Shown here piece after piece: positions 47,640-60,264 of a stretch of 64,000 nt of DNA. The translations under genes were made by a program, and so were the position numbers. The notes under the pieces are model-generated. The model had not been told where the DNA came from, did not search any database, and was given only the letters and a program-made list of their open reading frames with translations. Numbering within the stretch: position 1 is the stretch's first letter; every line of letters begins with the position of its first letter. The stretch is from Pterobdella sp. o SKG-2022 (Eukaryota > Annelida > Clitellata > Hirudinida > Piscicolidae): the NCBI GenBank assembly GCA_964035795.1, contig OZ038322.1, forward strand, positions 19,012,674 to 19,076,673, read 5' to 3'.

Positions 47640-49950
47640 TTTTTTGTTCTTTTTTTAGCAGGTTTTTAAATGAAGTGGTTTGTATTGTTTTTATTAGAGC
47701 AGTTTCGAATTTGTTGTCATAACAAAAATTTATGAGTGTCGTTTCGCTTTGATGAATGCAAAGGAAATACATTTCTGTTAGAATAGTTTTTCATTTGTGT
47801 TCGTAAAATAGTCTGTCTGATATATAAATAAGTTTAGTAGTCATCTCTAGATTTATTGAGTCGCCATGTTTTTCAAATGATAGTTGCAAATCATGTTTTT
47901 GGGGTAGTTTCATAATAAGACATATGCACACGGTAGAAAATCTAAACCAGAAACAACTCTTTCTGTGTGAAAAAAATTAATAGTTTATGGCAATCGGAAA
48001 ACCTAAATGCAAATATAGAAAAAGTTCAAAAATAATTTAAAACGTAACTGATGTAATGAAAATATTTAAAAAAACGTGAATTCTTTGCTCCACAAACAAA
48101 ATTAGTTTTCGATTTCAAACCATGTTATTTCCTTCCATAATGGTTTTTATTGGACATTATTGGGTAAACCATATCACCCACATTGGGTTTAAATTTTTCT
48201 TTATGTTATCTACTCTAATGCATGAAAAGAATTTTAAAAAAATACATAAATATCAGACTTTTTTGGTGTATTTTTTAAGTTTTGAAAATTGAGTCAGTTC
48301 ATTGATAAAATAAACAACTGACTTTGCTAAATTAATTCTCGTATATTGGTTGGCTTTATCATAAAATAGTGAATTTTTGCATTGTTTTTCACAGTATCAC
48401 ATTGAAAAATTGTCAGTATTTATTTCGTTCTAGCAGAAAAAGATTTTTTGAAGATTGGCAAAACAATTATTTTGCATACAATTTCTTTAAAAACTTTATC
48501 TATACAGTTATTGAGAAATATGTTTGAATATCATTTTATGCATAATAAAAATGTTTTATACATGAAGAATAATGAAAGGTTAGTGGTTGTTCAAAAATTT
48601 TTTCTAAGTTGTTTTTTGATAAGGTTGCTTTCGAAGAGTCTTGAAACAAAAAATTAAACGACGCATTTGGAAACTCTATCGTTTTCAAAATTTCAATCAA
48701 ATCTAAAACTTCGCATTTGACTCATTCAATAGATAAAGGATTTTTAATCCAACTTCTAAATATAAAACTAAGCATAATTTTCTGTAAATTTTTAATGGAA
48801 GTTGAAAGACTGAAAGATCTTAGTAACAACATGTTCTCGTGAACAATTTGTGTGAAAAAATTGTATTCATGTGTTTTTTTTATATAAAAAACATCAAAAA
48901 TCCATAAAATTTTTTATTTTGAAGATTTTTTGAAGTTTATAGTTTCTTATTGTAATACAGTTAGATAAAAAAATTTCTTTGAGTTAACTATATAGTTTAT
49001 TTTGTATTTTTATTATGTAATTGCTCGTCAAGTTCATAATCGATCTAAACGATAGAGATCTTGCTCACTTCAAAACATTCATTGTACAATAGCTTAAAAC
49101 GAGTATCTCTTGAAAATTTCAAATTTTTGGCACGTGAAATACGTAAAACATGATAATATATAAATTCACTTAGAACCTCAACGTCAACATGAAACTCATA
49201 TACTCCTAAAAAAACCCCATGAAAGGAATGCAGACATAACTTGAAACTAATTAAAATTCAAAAACCGCATTCAATCTGAAAAAATTCATATTTCGTTATT
49301 TAAATTCTCACAAACAAAGCTTAAATCTTTGAACAGTACGTAAGCAGGAGAGCCATGGCATGATCAACTTACCAACATTAGGCTGGTTGTAGTAATGATG
49401 TATCTAGCCCTTGAGGAATGAGTTTACAATTGCAACACATTATATTGTGTATTTATTTTTTACATTGGGTATTTCATACAGTAAAAACTTCAGATTATGA
49501 AGATATTAGAAAAACATCTTGAGAAAATTTTTATTGAGCTTAAATTTTCAACAAATAAAACTTTGTCATAATTTAAAATATTAATCTCTACGTGTTCTTC
49601 TGTATGAAACTCGAGTTTACAAAAAGAACATACGATGATTTTTTTCTATACCGTGTTTTTCAACTTTTTGACTCACATTTATTTGTTTTTATTTAATAAA
49701 TTTCCTTTCAGTACTGATTGCTTTCGTTTTTGTATTGCAGTCATTTCTTATCGGAAACCAGTGGTTATAACTTGTTTAGGCAGCACCACGAAAGCAGCAT
49801 AGGCGATTTGAACGCAACAAGCATTTGAGCTTTAAAATAATTTATCTAAATGTTCTTTCTTAAATCTTTTAGAATAGATATTATAAGGACTTTGAGGCGT
49901 TTTCGGAAACATAGCTTAAAGTAGTTATCACTGCTTTTTTTCTTTTGGAT
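47640..49950. other. TRPC upstream region, no gene
   Basis: AT-rich; presumably holds the TRPC promoter and 5' UTR. A 69-codon + strand ORF at 48448-48657 has no recognisable feature. No repeats identified. Confidence 0.5.
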
Positions 49951-50444
49951 TTACAATGATAAACTTTGAATTATTTTTTCAATATGGTTTTGACTGTTAT
50001 CTAATAAATTTATTGCAAATTGTTGATTAAGCTTTTGAATTGAGTTGTTGAAAAAGTTTTTACAATAATTTTCAAACTTCCGCATTGAAGAATCACTAAA
50101 TTGATTTTTCTGATATGGAATGATAATGTGAGTTTTCAAGGATTTTCTAGGCGCAAAACTTGAAAGCCATACAAACTACATCATTAAAATTAGTTATACC
50201 AAAAATCCCGTCAAACAAACTTAAAAAATTTTTCAAAACTTTTTTTAAAATCATAAAATTCATAAAATTTTGTTTCTTGCTTATAGATCCAAGCATACAA
50301 CTTTGGGCTTTCTTGAAAAAATAAATAAATATAAATATATACAGAAAGGTGAAGTGAAAAATGAGAATTTAAAACAGTGAAAATTTTTAAAAAAATCTCA
50401 AATAGGTATTTTATTAAAATTTCTCTTCTTGTTTCGAAGGCCAA
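49951..50444 (-). CDS. Unrecognised small two-exon gene
   Basis: Exons 50444-50221 and 50146-49951 join in phase across donor TTTTTTAA|GTTTGT and acceptor GCCTAG, giving 139 aa. Visible content: a hydrophobic stretch near residues 15-40 that might be a membrane segment, then SPKLYAWIYKQETKFYEFY and a Lys/Asn-rich, possibly helical end (NFFNNSIQKLNQQFAINLL). Upstream exons may exist, in which case the ATG at 50444 is not the start and the first ~40 residues may be intronic (an acceptor-like TTTTTTCAAG precedes ESPKL). No family recognised. Confidence 0.35.
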
Positions 50445-53055
50445 ATGTCACAAAAGTAAATGTATATAATCCCAGCTAGCTATGAATTCATTCAAAGTAT
50501 AACCAAACTTCCAGCATTGAAGTTTCGTCTGAAAATTTCAATATAGACTACCAAAAATATAATCAGTTCAAAAATTTTAACAACGTTTTAATTAAACATC
50601 CAAAAACGCATAATAATAATTTAAAGATTTAAAAACACACGATGATCTTAGTTTTATGTTCAATACTAATATTGAGTTTGGCGTTAAAATCCTAATCAAT
50701 AACTATTTAATTTTTGTTAATTTTTCATTGAAAAGTTTAATATAGACAAAAACTTGTGCGGTTTTGAAGCAATAATTATCGTAAGTTATATTGCCTTCGA
50801 TTGCTTCGATTAGCCACTGGTCAGTTATATGGAAACGATAGAGGTATATTATTCAAAGCTGAATAATTGATTTTGAATACTCAGATCAGTTGAATAAATC
50901 CTATGAAAAATTTATCTGTTTGGTTTTTTCGAATTTCCATTTAGAAAACAGTTGATGCTACATGGAAATGAAAAATAAAGTCTACTATTAGTGTTTCAAT
51001 CAACATTGCACGCATTATCTAATGCAAGGTTTCTATTCAATTTGTAGATGTGATTAAGTTGTGTAGTGATTATCTTAAAAACCAACTGGAAATGTTCAAT
51101 GAAATTAAATAAGGCTGCAAAGTTGAATTAATGGATTGTCTGTGAACTTTTCCTATAGCTGCCTTTGCTTTAATTTTTAAAAAGTCCAGATTGAAGTTGA
51201 AGTAATTACAAGTGATTACAAACATTTTCCACATTTTTGTTTCCCAAAACTCCCACAGGAAAAATTCAATCTTCTCGAAATTATTTTAAAAATTTCAATG
51301 AAAGATTTCGTGTGTAAAAGTATAGAGGATTGAACGTGAATATAAGATAGAGAAAGATTTTTGATTTGTAATGGTTTTCAGCGAGTTCAATTACAAGCAA
51401 AAATATTGCATCGTACTCAAGTTTTTACAGTATTTTGTAAAGAAATTCGATATAGATTGAATCTTATCTTTATTTTTCTGAAAATTCAATTTAAAATATA
51501 AAAAAGAGTTGTTTTGTTTACAATATTATTGAGAAAATAGTTAATTTTGTAATGCCTTCAAGATTGATGTTATTGGTTATGATTTGAAAAGTTTGAAAAT
51601 CCTTAAAGGTTATTGAATGTAAATTATTTTTTGAAGTCATAACAACCTTGTTTCTGAATAAAAAATAAAATTTCGATTCAAAAACTCATGGTTTCTCGGA
51701 ACAAGTTTGAGTATTATACCTTGAATTGAAGTCTATTTTAAATAAAACAGATTTCATAACTATTATGTTTCACAATAAACACTTTTAATGGAAATTCGAA
51801 CCGGTTATTTGTTAAACTTCCCAATTAGTTTCATCTTCATATTACTTGGCAGTTCCCAATTAGATTTTTTGAACAAATTTTAAAAAAAACATTCATTAAT
51901 ACCAACTTAAAAAAGCTCATAACAGTTTTTAAAAAATTCAAATCAACTAAAACTGAACAGGTCCGTATTATTTAATGCACGATAATTGGAGGCAAACTCA
52001 TTTTTCTTTGTAATTAACTTTAGTTTTCAACTTTCTTTACACAAGCATCCTTCGTTCACTTGAATATGAGCTTTGTGTGTATAATTGCTCTTCATTTTAT
52101 ATTCCTCACAACTCTATTTGGAGTGTATATATGCAAGCGTCCATTTCAAATATTTTGCAATAAATCATGCAGTCACTTCTTTATCAAACACATGTGTGAA
52201 TGAATAGACTTGTTTAATTATTCCCCCAAAATCAATATTTTTTCCCATTTTTTATTATTTAACACTTTCGAATAGATCCATTTATTAAAAATATTTTAAT
52301 AAGTAAATCACTTATCAGTTTTATTTAACAATAAGGTTTTTCGTTACAAAAAATTTCATGCACGTTTAAAATGTTACAATATTAATTTTTCAATAAAACT
52401 AACGTATTCGTTAGTCTTTCTTATTGAATAGATTATTTGTAATTTGTGAATAAACTAAATTTTACCACGTGAGTATTTTGAAATTTGTGAAGAACTTATA
52501 TTTGAACTTTTATATATTTGAATGCTCATTCCTAGAAACTAATGAAAAAAAATTCGTTTATTTATTCGATTTCAACTTTTTGCAGCATATCATGAAAAAT
52601 ACAACAAAAATGGCTCAATTTTCGAAAGTTTATCAAGTAGTCGACACTTACGGTCAAACGTGGGAGAGAAAATTTTTTGTAAAGTTTTTGACAAGTAAAT
52701 TTTGAAAATAATTTTTGGATAAAAAAAATTTTGTTCAAAGTATCTTTTGAATAATTATAAAAATATTATGAATGTAAATTGAAATAAATTTTAAGAATTT
52801 GGCTAATCGTACGATTGCATTACCAATAAAAGAAAGTAACTTTTTCATGCTTGGCTTTAATAAATTAAACAGCATTTTAAAAATAAATACAAATAATTTT
52901 CCAGCTTGAATGAAACACAGAAAAAACAATGCAAACATATAACAAAATTATATTAAAAGGCACCCACAGATTTTTGCGCACTTCAACATAAGTAAATCAA
53001 CTATTTACCAATTCAAAAACACAAAATTATAAAGTTATAAGTTCTAAAAACGGAG
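50445..53055. other. Intergenic; one possible isolated + strand exon
   Basis: Mostly featureless AT-rich DNA. On the + strand 52586-52678 is bounded by TTTTGCAG and GTAAAG and reads MAQFSKVYQVVDTYGQTWER after an ATG at 52591; no partner exon or family was found, so it is not called a gene. Confidence 0.4.
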
Positions 53056-56000
53056 TTAAACTGAAATATAGTTGGGCAGGTTGGTAGGATCGAGGTAGAA
53101 GTACTTGACTATATCATCTCTCGTATTGTTTCTTTCTCTTATGGTGCTTCCTATATTTTTCAAGTCCTGCTGAAACCTTTGTAAAAGAAATAAAAAAAAT
53201 GAGTTTTATGAAGATCCAAAAAAGTTTCTCAACAATCCAAATTGTTGTGAAGTTAAATGACATATGATTTGCTTATTTTATATAATGCGCCAACAAATGA
53301 AGCATACATGAAATAACCAGCAACAACCGTTCTTCATATTTAATCATTGATGAAACTTCAAAACATTCTTTTCATTAAAAGGTATTCAAATTATTGTTAA
53401 AACAAATACATACTCTTTTTCAGCTTGAACGGAGTTATAGTCGAATTGTCTTTTGAATTCCCACTGGGAAAGGCTTTTGGGTGGTCTAGTGCTAAACACT
53501 TTGGTAATTGTCATGAGTTCTAGAGTGGTGGCTTTGTCGGGTATGATCGATAAAATATCCTCTTCATTTCTTGACGACTGTGTTGGTTGTTTTAAAAATC
53601 AAACATAGGCAAATGTTTATCGAAATTAGCTTGAAAATGAAGTATTTGAAAATAATAATATTTTAATTCATGTTCTTAACAATTTATAATTTTTTACCTT
53701 ATTTATAGGAGGATGCCCATAGAGAACAGAAGGATAGTTAGGGGGGAAGGCATACTCATTATATTGTGGAAAGTTAGTGGCTGCGTGTTGAACTGTACAA
53801 GTGAAAATGACACTGACACACAAGGTGGAGACGTCTTCAGCCCTGGTGAAGGTCTTGTACGAAGGGGTCTTTTTGGTTCCCTTCTGTAGCTTGCCTGGCA
53901 ATCCCTTTCAAGTTTGTATAGTTTACATTGGCTTATTAGTTTTATTGGTGTTATATAGTAGTTTTAATTAATTTGGTGCAAAGAAATCTAATGAGTTGTT
54001 GGTATAAATAAGACTGGCGAGGTTATTATTCTGAAATTGTCTTGAAAATAGATTTTTTCTCTACTATTGAATAATTCATGAGATAATGAAAAAAGTGATT
54101 TGAGGTTATAAACAAAAAAAATGCGCATTTTAAAGTAATATACTCAATAACCTTCAACCCAGCACCACCGTCATCAATAGACATTGACAATTCCTTTGCA
54201 AAACATTGCAGCTCGTTGTCATTCATTATCTTGTCCAAAGAGTCTTGTCAAATTCATAAATACATAGAGAATAAGTAATTTGGAAAAAAAATCCAATCAT
54301 TCATTAAATTGTGGAAATTATCTTATTGAAGAAATATTATTTAGACGAGTTATTACAGATTATCTTCAAGCTTTCAAAAAGGATATTTCAAAAGAATTAT
54401 TTTTCGCACTAACCGTAATGGTTAAACACTATTTTGTTGACATATTTCATGATAGCTTTATACAAAAGCATGCCATCATCTCGGTAACCGTAGTTGCCCA
54501 AAACTCTCATATCCAACAACTGAAAATGTTTATGAATGTTTTTTAATCTCAGTTGATTATTCATGAATGGGCTATAATAATGATAATTTTTTGCCTTGGT
54601 TATATGAATTTTACAATAAATTATTTGAATATTACGTACATAGAACCATATTTTACAGGAGTGTTACATTTAAGCTGCATTATTTAAACGTTGCATATGA
54701 GGAATATTTGAAACATTGATAATTTTATATTGTTTCATTATGGGCTTATATATAGATGAATTATTAATTGGTTTTTAAAGATAATAGAAGCTTTTTTTGA
54801 AAAACCTATATACACAAAATAAAAATTCCAAAAACTTAGTTAAAATAATAATTGACCTAGATTTTTTAAAAATTTCACATCGATTTGTGGGGTTTTTAAT
54901 GAATTTATTAAAACTGCAAAAAATCTATAGCTTTTAATAATTTCAGCTTTATCATAAAACTTAAGCTTAGATCATCGAACATTTTATTTCCTTGTTTTTA
55001 ATAAATGGTTTTGAAAATTTATATAATCGAACTTTTTTTTTGAAAAATAGGTGAATAAAAAACTTTAAGATGTCTCTAAAAAGTTACACTTTGCTTTAAT
55101 AAATTCAAATGTGATACCTTGTTGGATAAATCAGTTGCATAATTAAATTAGATCAACCTTACTTATTCAAAACTTGATGAAAATGTTTTTATTGAATAAA
55201 AAAATCAAAAACTCACAAAAAACTGTAACAATTCCAGTTTCCAAGCTTATATTAAAAATCTTTATCGAAGCATTTAAGTTGGTATTCATTGAAAACTCTC
55301 ATGTAATGATCAAAAACCAACCCCTCTCTGCTCCAACTCTTTAGGGAAAGTCCCATGCACGTCCAATCTCCACTCCTCCATCCTTTAAAATTGGATTTAT
55401 TTTCAAAAGTATGTTTTTTAAATGAATATTTATTCGAATTTTCGAAATTTTGGAATAATCCTTCTTTAGAAAATTTGCTGAAAAAGTCTAATGATGAATT
55501 TTTAATATTTTGCAAAATTCATGATTTTTCTAAGCTAACTCCAGCGTTCATTGAATAATTACTCAAATATGAAGTAGCTAAATAAATTAAATTTCCATTA
55601 CCCTCTTTTCATCAACTCAAACATTCCTTCTCTCCCTAATGATGTGGTTCTATCAATCCACCCATTCTCACTTAGAAGCTGGTCTATCCCCCGTCTTGAC
55701 AGGTTGAAACGTTGAGAAAATCATATCAAAATAACGCATAAGGTATTGGAATATGAGCTATAAACAATAAAATACGCTAAGTTAATTGTTGCAGAAAAAC
55801 AAAAGTTATGCTTCAAAATTTTTCTTCAAAAATATTATAAAACGCTAAAGAAAATTGCATAGACATTTTTAGATTAAAACAATCAAAATAGAAAAAAATA
55901 AAACTTACGCATTTATGGAAGGAAGAAACAAGAAATGAGGCGATAAAAGTTTGTGAATGGGATGGGTGGGGGATAGGGAGCGCATCATGGCCACACAGAT

Positions 56001-58601
56001 TGATTCCATCACCAAGTGTGTGAAACCTTTGTTCGATGATTTCCTATCAGTTAATTTTTACTCTCGAGAGATTTTAATTCTGATTGTTACGCCGTTTTTT
56101 CATTAGATGCTATTGATACTTCTTTTTTATATTACTTCATGATGAATTCATTTTCATAGTAATGTCATTTTAACAAGCAAAACGTGTTATTTACTTTCCT
56201 CAGACTTAATTTACATTTCTAAAAAAAATTGAATTTTTCTAATATATAATAACGTGAATGAAACAGACAGAAGTGAGAGAGGGCCTGATGCACCGCAGAA
56301 TCTGCATTGTTGAACCACATCTTTGCAAGCAGCCAAGTGAAAGGTGGGTCACTAGGTAAAAACACCTTCATGATTGTTAATTCCATTTTAAATATCGAAT
56401 TTTTTGAGATTGGAAATTTAATATTGGAGTGCAAAATTATTTTAAAATTTTATTATGAACAATGAAATCTTGTTTTTACAGGATTGTCTGGGGCAATGTT
56501 TTGGAAAAGCTGAATGGCAATAGGAACAAACTGTTTGTCTCCAGTCACGAAAAACAAACCAATGGGAGCGCACACCTAATGAAATTATTATTAATTTAAT
56601 TTTCAATATTAGAATATAGTTTTCTATTTTAGATTATTTTGAAAGAATAATTCAAAAAAAAACTTTTTGACAATCTGAGCTAAAAATCGTAACATTTAAA
56701 TAATTAAAAAAGAATTTTTAAACCGTTTTTCCAGGTAGACATTTGATGTTTTTCAAGATTTTCAAGTCGACCACAAAGAGCCTCTTGGCTTCGATTATCT
56801 GCTTCATGGTCCAACCCTCCAAAAAAGGTCTCAACATGTCGGCTGTGACACCCATGCTGCAATTCAATTGATTCAATGCTACACATCATACCCATTATTG
56901 TTCAGCGTCTTCACGTCGCCGATAAAAGATTAAACATGTCTGGTTTGAGTTTGAGATGCAATGGCAAGATTAAAGTTTTTGAAATTCCTTATGAAACGAA
57001 CTTTTCTGGGAGTTCTGAGCACAACTTAACCATCATAGGATTGCAGCCAATCAAGCGTTGAGCTCCAAAACATAAATCACTACTCCATCTATCGGCGCCC
57101 TACATTCGTTAAAAATATTTTTTCAAAAACTTTCCATCAAAATGTTTCATGAGCAGACATAAATATCGCAAAAAAAAATTTTTCCAGTGGGTTATGAAAT
57201 TTTTAATAAAATAACTAAATGACAACTAACGATAGGCTCAGGCAAATCAGAGACATAAACACTGAGAAGCTCCTCTAAAGAATCCCATGCAACCGAGGGT
57301 AACTGTGAGAGACCTGCCTTGCTCATCACTTGGACTTGAGAGTTTATGATGTCCCACTGTGCGTCACAAGTTTTTCATGTTTCAATATAATGATATTAAA
57401 CAAGAAATGATACTTAAGATTGAAAATCTAAAACCACAAACCTTGTATTCGTCTGAAAATTGCTCATATGGAGGTAAAGTGTTCACCTGTTATATGTTAT
57501 ATAGTATTTACAACCCTAATAACTAAGCAAATATATTTGTAAAAAAACATTTAATTGTTATTTGATTGTTTTGGATCTGTTAACTATATAGTACAAACTT
57601 GCACGGGAAGGTCAGGAGCAGATTGGCCGTACTGATACATTTCCCTGAGATGTTCTAGTTCATTGTTTCTTTGTTCAGAATTTGGATCATTTTGAGGCAA
57701 AAGAGAATCATTTAACTCTACTATTAGTTTTTGACCAGGTCTCAACCACCTTTGGAAAGATATTTTCAGCATCATATATATTTTATTACAAGTTACATAT
57801 AACTTCAAAATGATGGCCAATCAAAAACTTTTAGGCTCCTACATTTTAACAAATAAACTCGTGTAGAAATTTATTTAAAACATAATAAAACCTCAAAATG
57901 GGGAAATGGAAAGTATTCTCGCTTTCTCGATTATGAACAAGCAAACACTCGCAAAACCAATCTATTCCTTCCACCAGACCCTCTACATCATTAGGCTCGT
58001 CCCCTTCTTCTCTCCATACTTCAAGTCTTTTCATATCCTAAGCGTTAGTTTTAAAATCATCAAATACTATTATATATTAAGCCTTTAATGCAATAATAAT
58101 CTTGGAAACTTTCAAATGATATTTAACCCAGTTTCAAAACCATGTTATGCTATATAGCTTTCAGACATGATTATTTTCAATGTTTCGGGGTTTTCTAAAA
58201 ATGTTACGCTGAGTTTTTTCAAATGATTTAAATTCAGCAGTTTGAAATGCTCAAATTCACACTCAGCTCACCCTGAAATAATTCAAAGAGGCTGCTTCGA
58301 TGACGTCCATTCGGCCTCTCTTTGAATTAAACGTTGAAATTTGATCAAAGATTATTTCATCTGAAATACTTTGAAATAATATTCAAACATATATATTTAA
58401 AGTCTTCAAGCAATGAGATTGAAATCGTACTTCAAAATCGATGCCGAAATGTAGATCTAGCTTTATATCGTCACTCCACTTTCCTCCTACATCCATCAGC
58501 TTGGCTCTTAATTTGACTCCAGATAAATTGCCTTTGATATCTCCCGACTTGACATAGATGAAGTTGTCAATCTTATTAGGGGGTTCACAACAATTCCCCA
58601 T
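53056..58601 (-). CDS. PLAT-domain lipoxygenase, predicted R-type
   Basis: Iron dioxygenase of polyunsaturated fatty acids. Eighteen exons in phase (high to low): 58601-58431, 58319-58272, 58037-57892, 57749-57599, 57486-57442, 57356-57231, 57099-57002, 56856-56724, 56575-56480, 56365-56269, 56026-55909, 55694-55602, 55382-55322, 54519-54414, 54243-54152, 53904-53698, 53577-53414, 53176-53056; 690 aa (5-LOX 674). PLAT domain at ~1-125 ([23 protein letters not shown]). Catalytic domain landmarks: [53 protein letters not shown]. Iron ligands by homology: H369 and H374 (HFCFTH), H567 and N571 (QHAATN), and the carboxylate of the terminal Val690 (NYISV), where most family members have Ile. Residue 412, the Coffa stereocontrol position (SINARG), is Gly. 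The start MGNCC is the ATG nearest the PLAT domain; a few more upstream codons are open. Active site looks intact. Confidence 0.95.
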
Positions 58602-60264
58602 GCTTTGGTGCGATGGCTTCAAGAAACTGAGAATAAACTGTAAAAGTTTTTCATTAGTTATGAATTGAAAATTTTATTATGGAGATACTATTGGAGTAGT
58701 TGGAAACAATGCCGGATGTTGAGTATTACTTTGCATAATAGCGTGCCTTTGATGAATTTTAAGCTTAGCTCAGCCATTATTCTAAAGAAACAACTGTTTA
58801 TAAATGTGTGCGTTGAAATTGAGTTTTCATGCAAACCATTTTGGCACATTTATGAAAAATGCATTACGAAACAACATTCAGACAAAATAAGCTTACTTTT
58901 ATTGAAAGACTCAGCCGAAAACTTAATTTTAGCTATCTTAAAAACTGTATATAATAATTAATAATTAAAAAAATCAAAATTTTAAACAAACTTTTACAGG
59001 TGGAGCGATTTTCACCTGCCTTCTTTTATTGCGCTTCACTTAAAAGCAACAAGCTAGATAATATTTTCAAGCTTTGAGTAAGACCTGCTATTTGTCATTC
59101 AGTTATTTTAACGATGTATTTAATTTTAACTCTTTATAAATTTATTTTTCAAAAAATTGAAGAAATTTCATTTTTTTGAAGTTTTTCTTTGAATTCATTG
59201 ACATTTTTTGCTACTAAACACTCTTTAAATTTTAAGATTCTAAACTCTCTATCATTCCACTCTCGTCATCGTTTTTTTATACCATTTTCACAATCATCAC
59301 TTTAAATTTCATTGGAAGTTTTTTTAAAATCACAATTATCTTTAAAATACTGAAAAAAATGTTTTAAAATATTTTATTGAATTTTTAAAAAATCACATAC
59401 GCAAAAAAATAAATTTAACATAAATTAACACAAAAAAAAATTCTCAATAGCAACGCAAATAAGGGTATACGTTGAAAACTTACGTTTCAGCGGATAATGC
59501 ACTTGAAAAATGACACTTGATTTATAAAATGAGTAAAAATACGTGTTGAGAGTAGTGCATCACAATTCATCTTGCGCATGTATATAAAATGAGGGTTTGA
59601 AACTCAAGAATTTTGCCTGACATGATCAACATTACATGATCCTCACAGTTACAAAATTAAAATGTAAATTTTGTACAATTTTTGATGTAACAAATGTCAT
59701 CAAGCAACAAGAGTAAAACTAAAGGCAATATTTCAATTGGTCAATAAAATTAAGAATGGTTAACTTTTGTGCTGTCCAAAACCAATTTTAAAATACTGCA
59801 GTGAATAAAAGAAAATACTCCAAAAAAAACGTTTAACTCGAATAAAAAAATTTTCAAAATAAAAAAGAATTTCTCCGTCAAATATTTTTAATTCAAAATT
59901 CTAACTTTTAAATATCTTCAAAAGATAGGTGAAGTTGAATTTATATAGTATTTAGTTTAATTTGAAACGTTTGCAACAAACTAAACTCTTAGCAAAGACA
60001 CTGAAGAACATATTTTAACTGTGGGCTCGTAGAGAGATGAGACCAGGTGGTTTTTTGACAATGAGTCTAATAATTTACTCATTGAGCCATACGGGCCAGC
60101 CCGCCGCACAATGCACAATTGAGCAAATTTATCAAGAATGGGCCCTGGTCATTAAATATGGCGTTTTTCCAAAAATTAAGTAGAAAATGTAGAAAAGTAT
60201 GGCAGCAAAATTATGTTTCAATATCTATAAATGCATACAAAATAATGGCTAATAATGCGATTTT
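58602..60264. other. Intergenic between lipoxygenase and beta-propeller gene
   Basis: Should include the lipoxygenase promoter. A + strand ORF at 58665-58961 looks like chance. A degenerate tRNA-like segment lies at 60021-60104 (minus). Nothing else supported. Confidence 0.45.
60021..60104 (-). repeat. Degenerate tRNA-like sequence (pseudo-tRNA or SINE head)
   Basis: On the minus strand GGCCCGTATGGCTCAATGAG resembles a tRNA 5' half with an A-box-like TGGCTCAATGAG, and the 3' side ends TACGAGCCCA, able to pair partly with the start. The B box is poor (TGGTCTCATCTC) and the anticodon arm is not clean, so a functional tRNA is unlikely. No body like the SINE at 25050 follows. Confidence 0.4.

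Noticed and set aside
56043..56265. Alternative lipoxygenase splice giving [14 protein letters not shown]
   Set aside because: It is in phase but adds seven residues inside the invariant HxxxxH iron-ligand motif; the junction 56269/56026 restores exact spacing.
60021..60104. Functional tRNA gene on the minus strand
   Set aside because: The B box and anticodon arm are degenerate and the acceptor stem pairs only partly.
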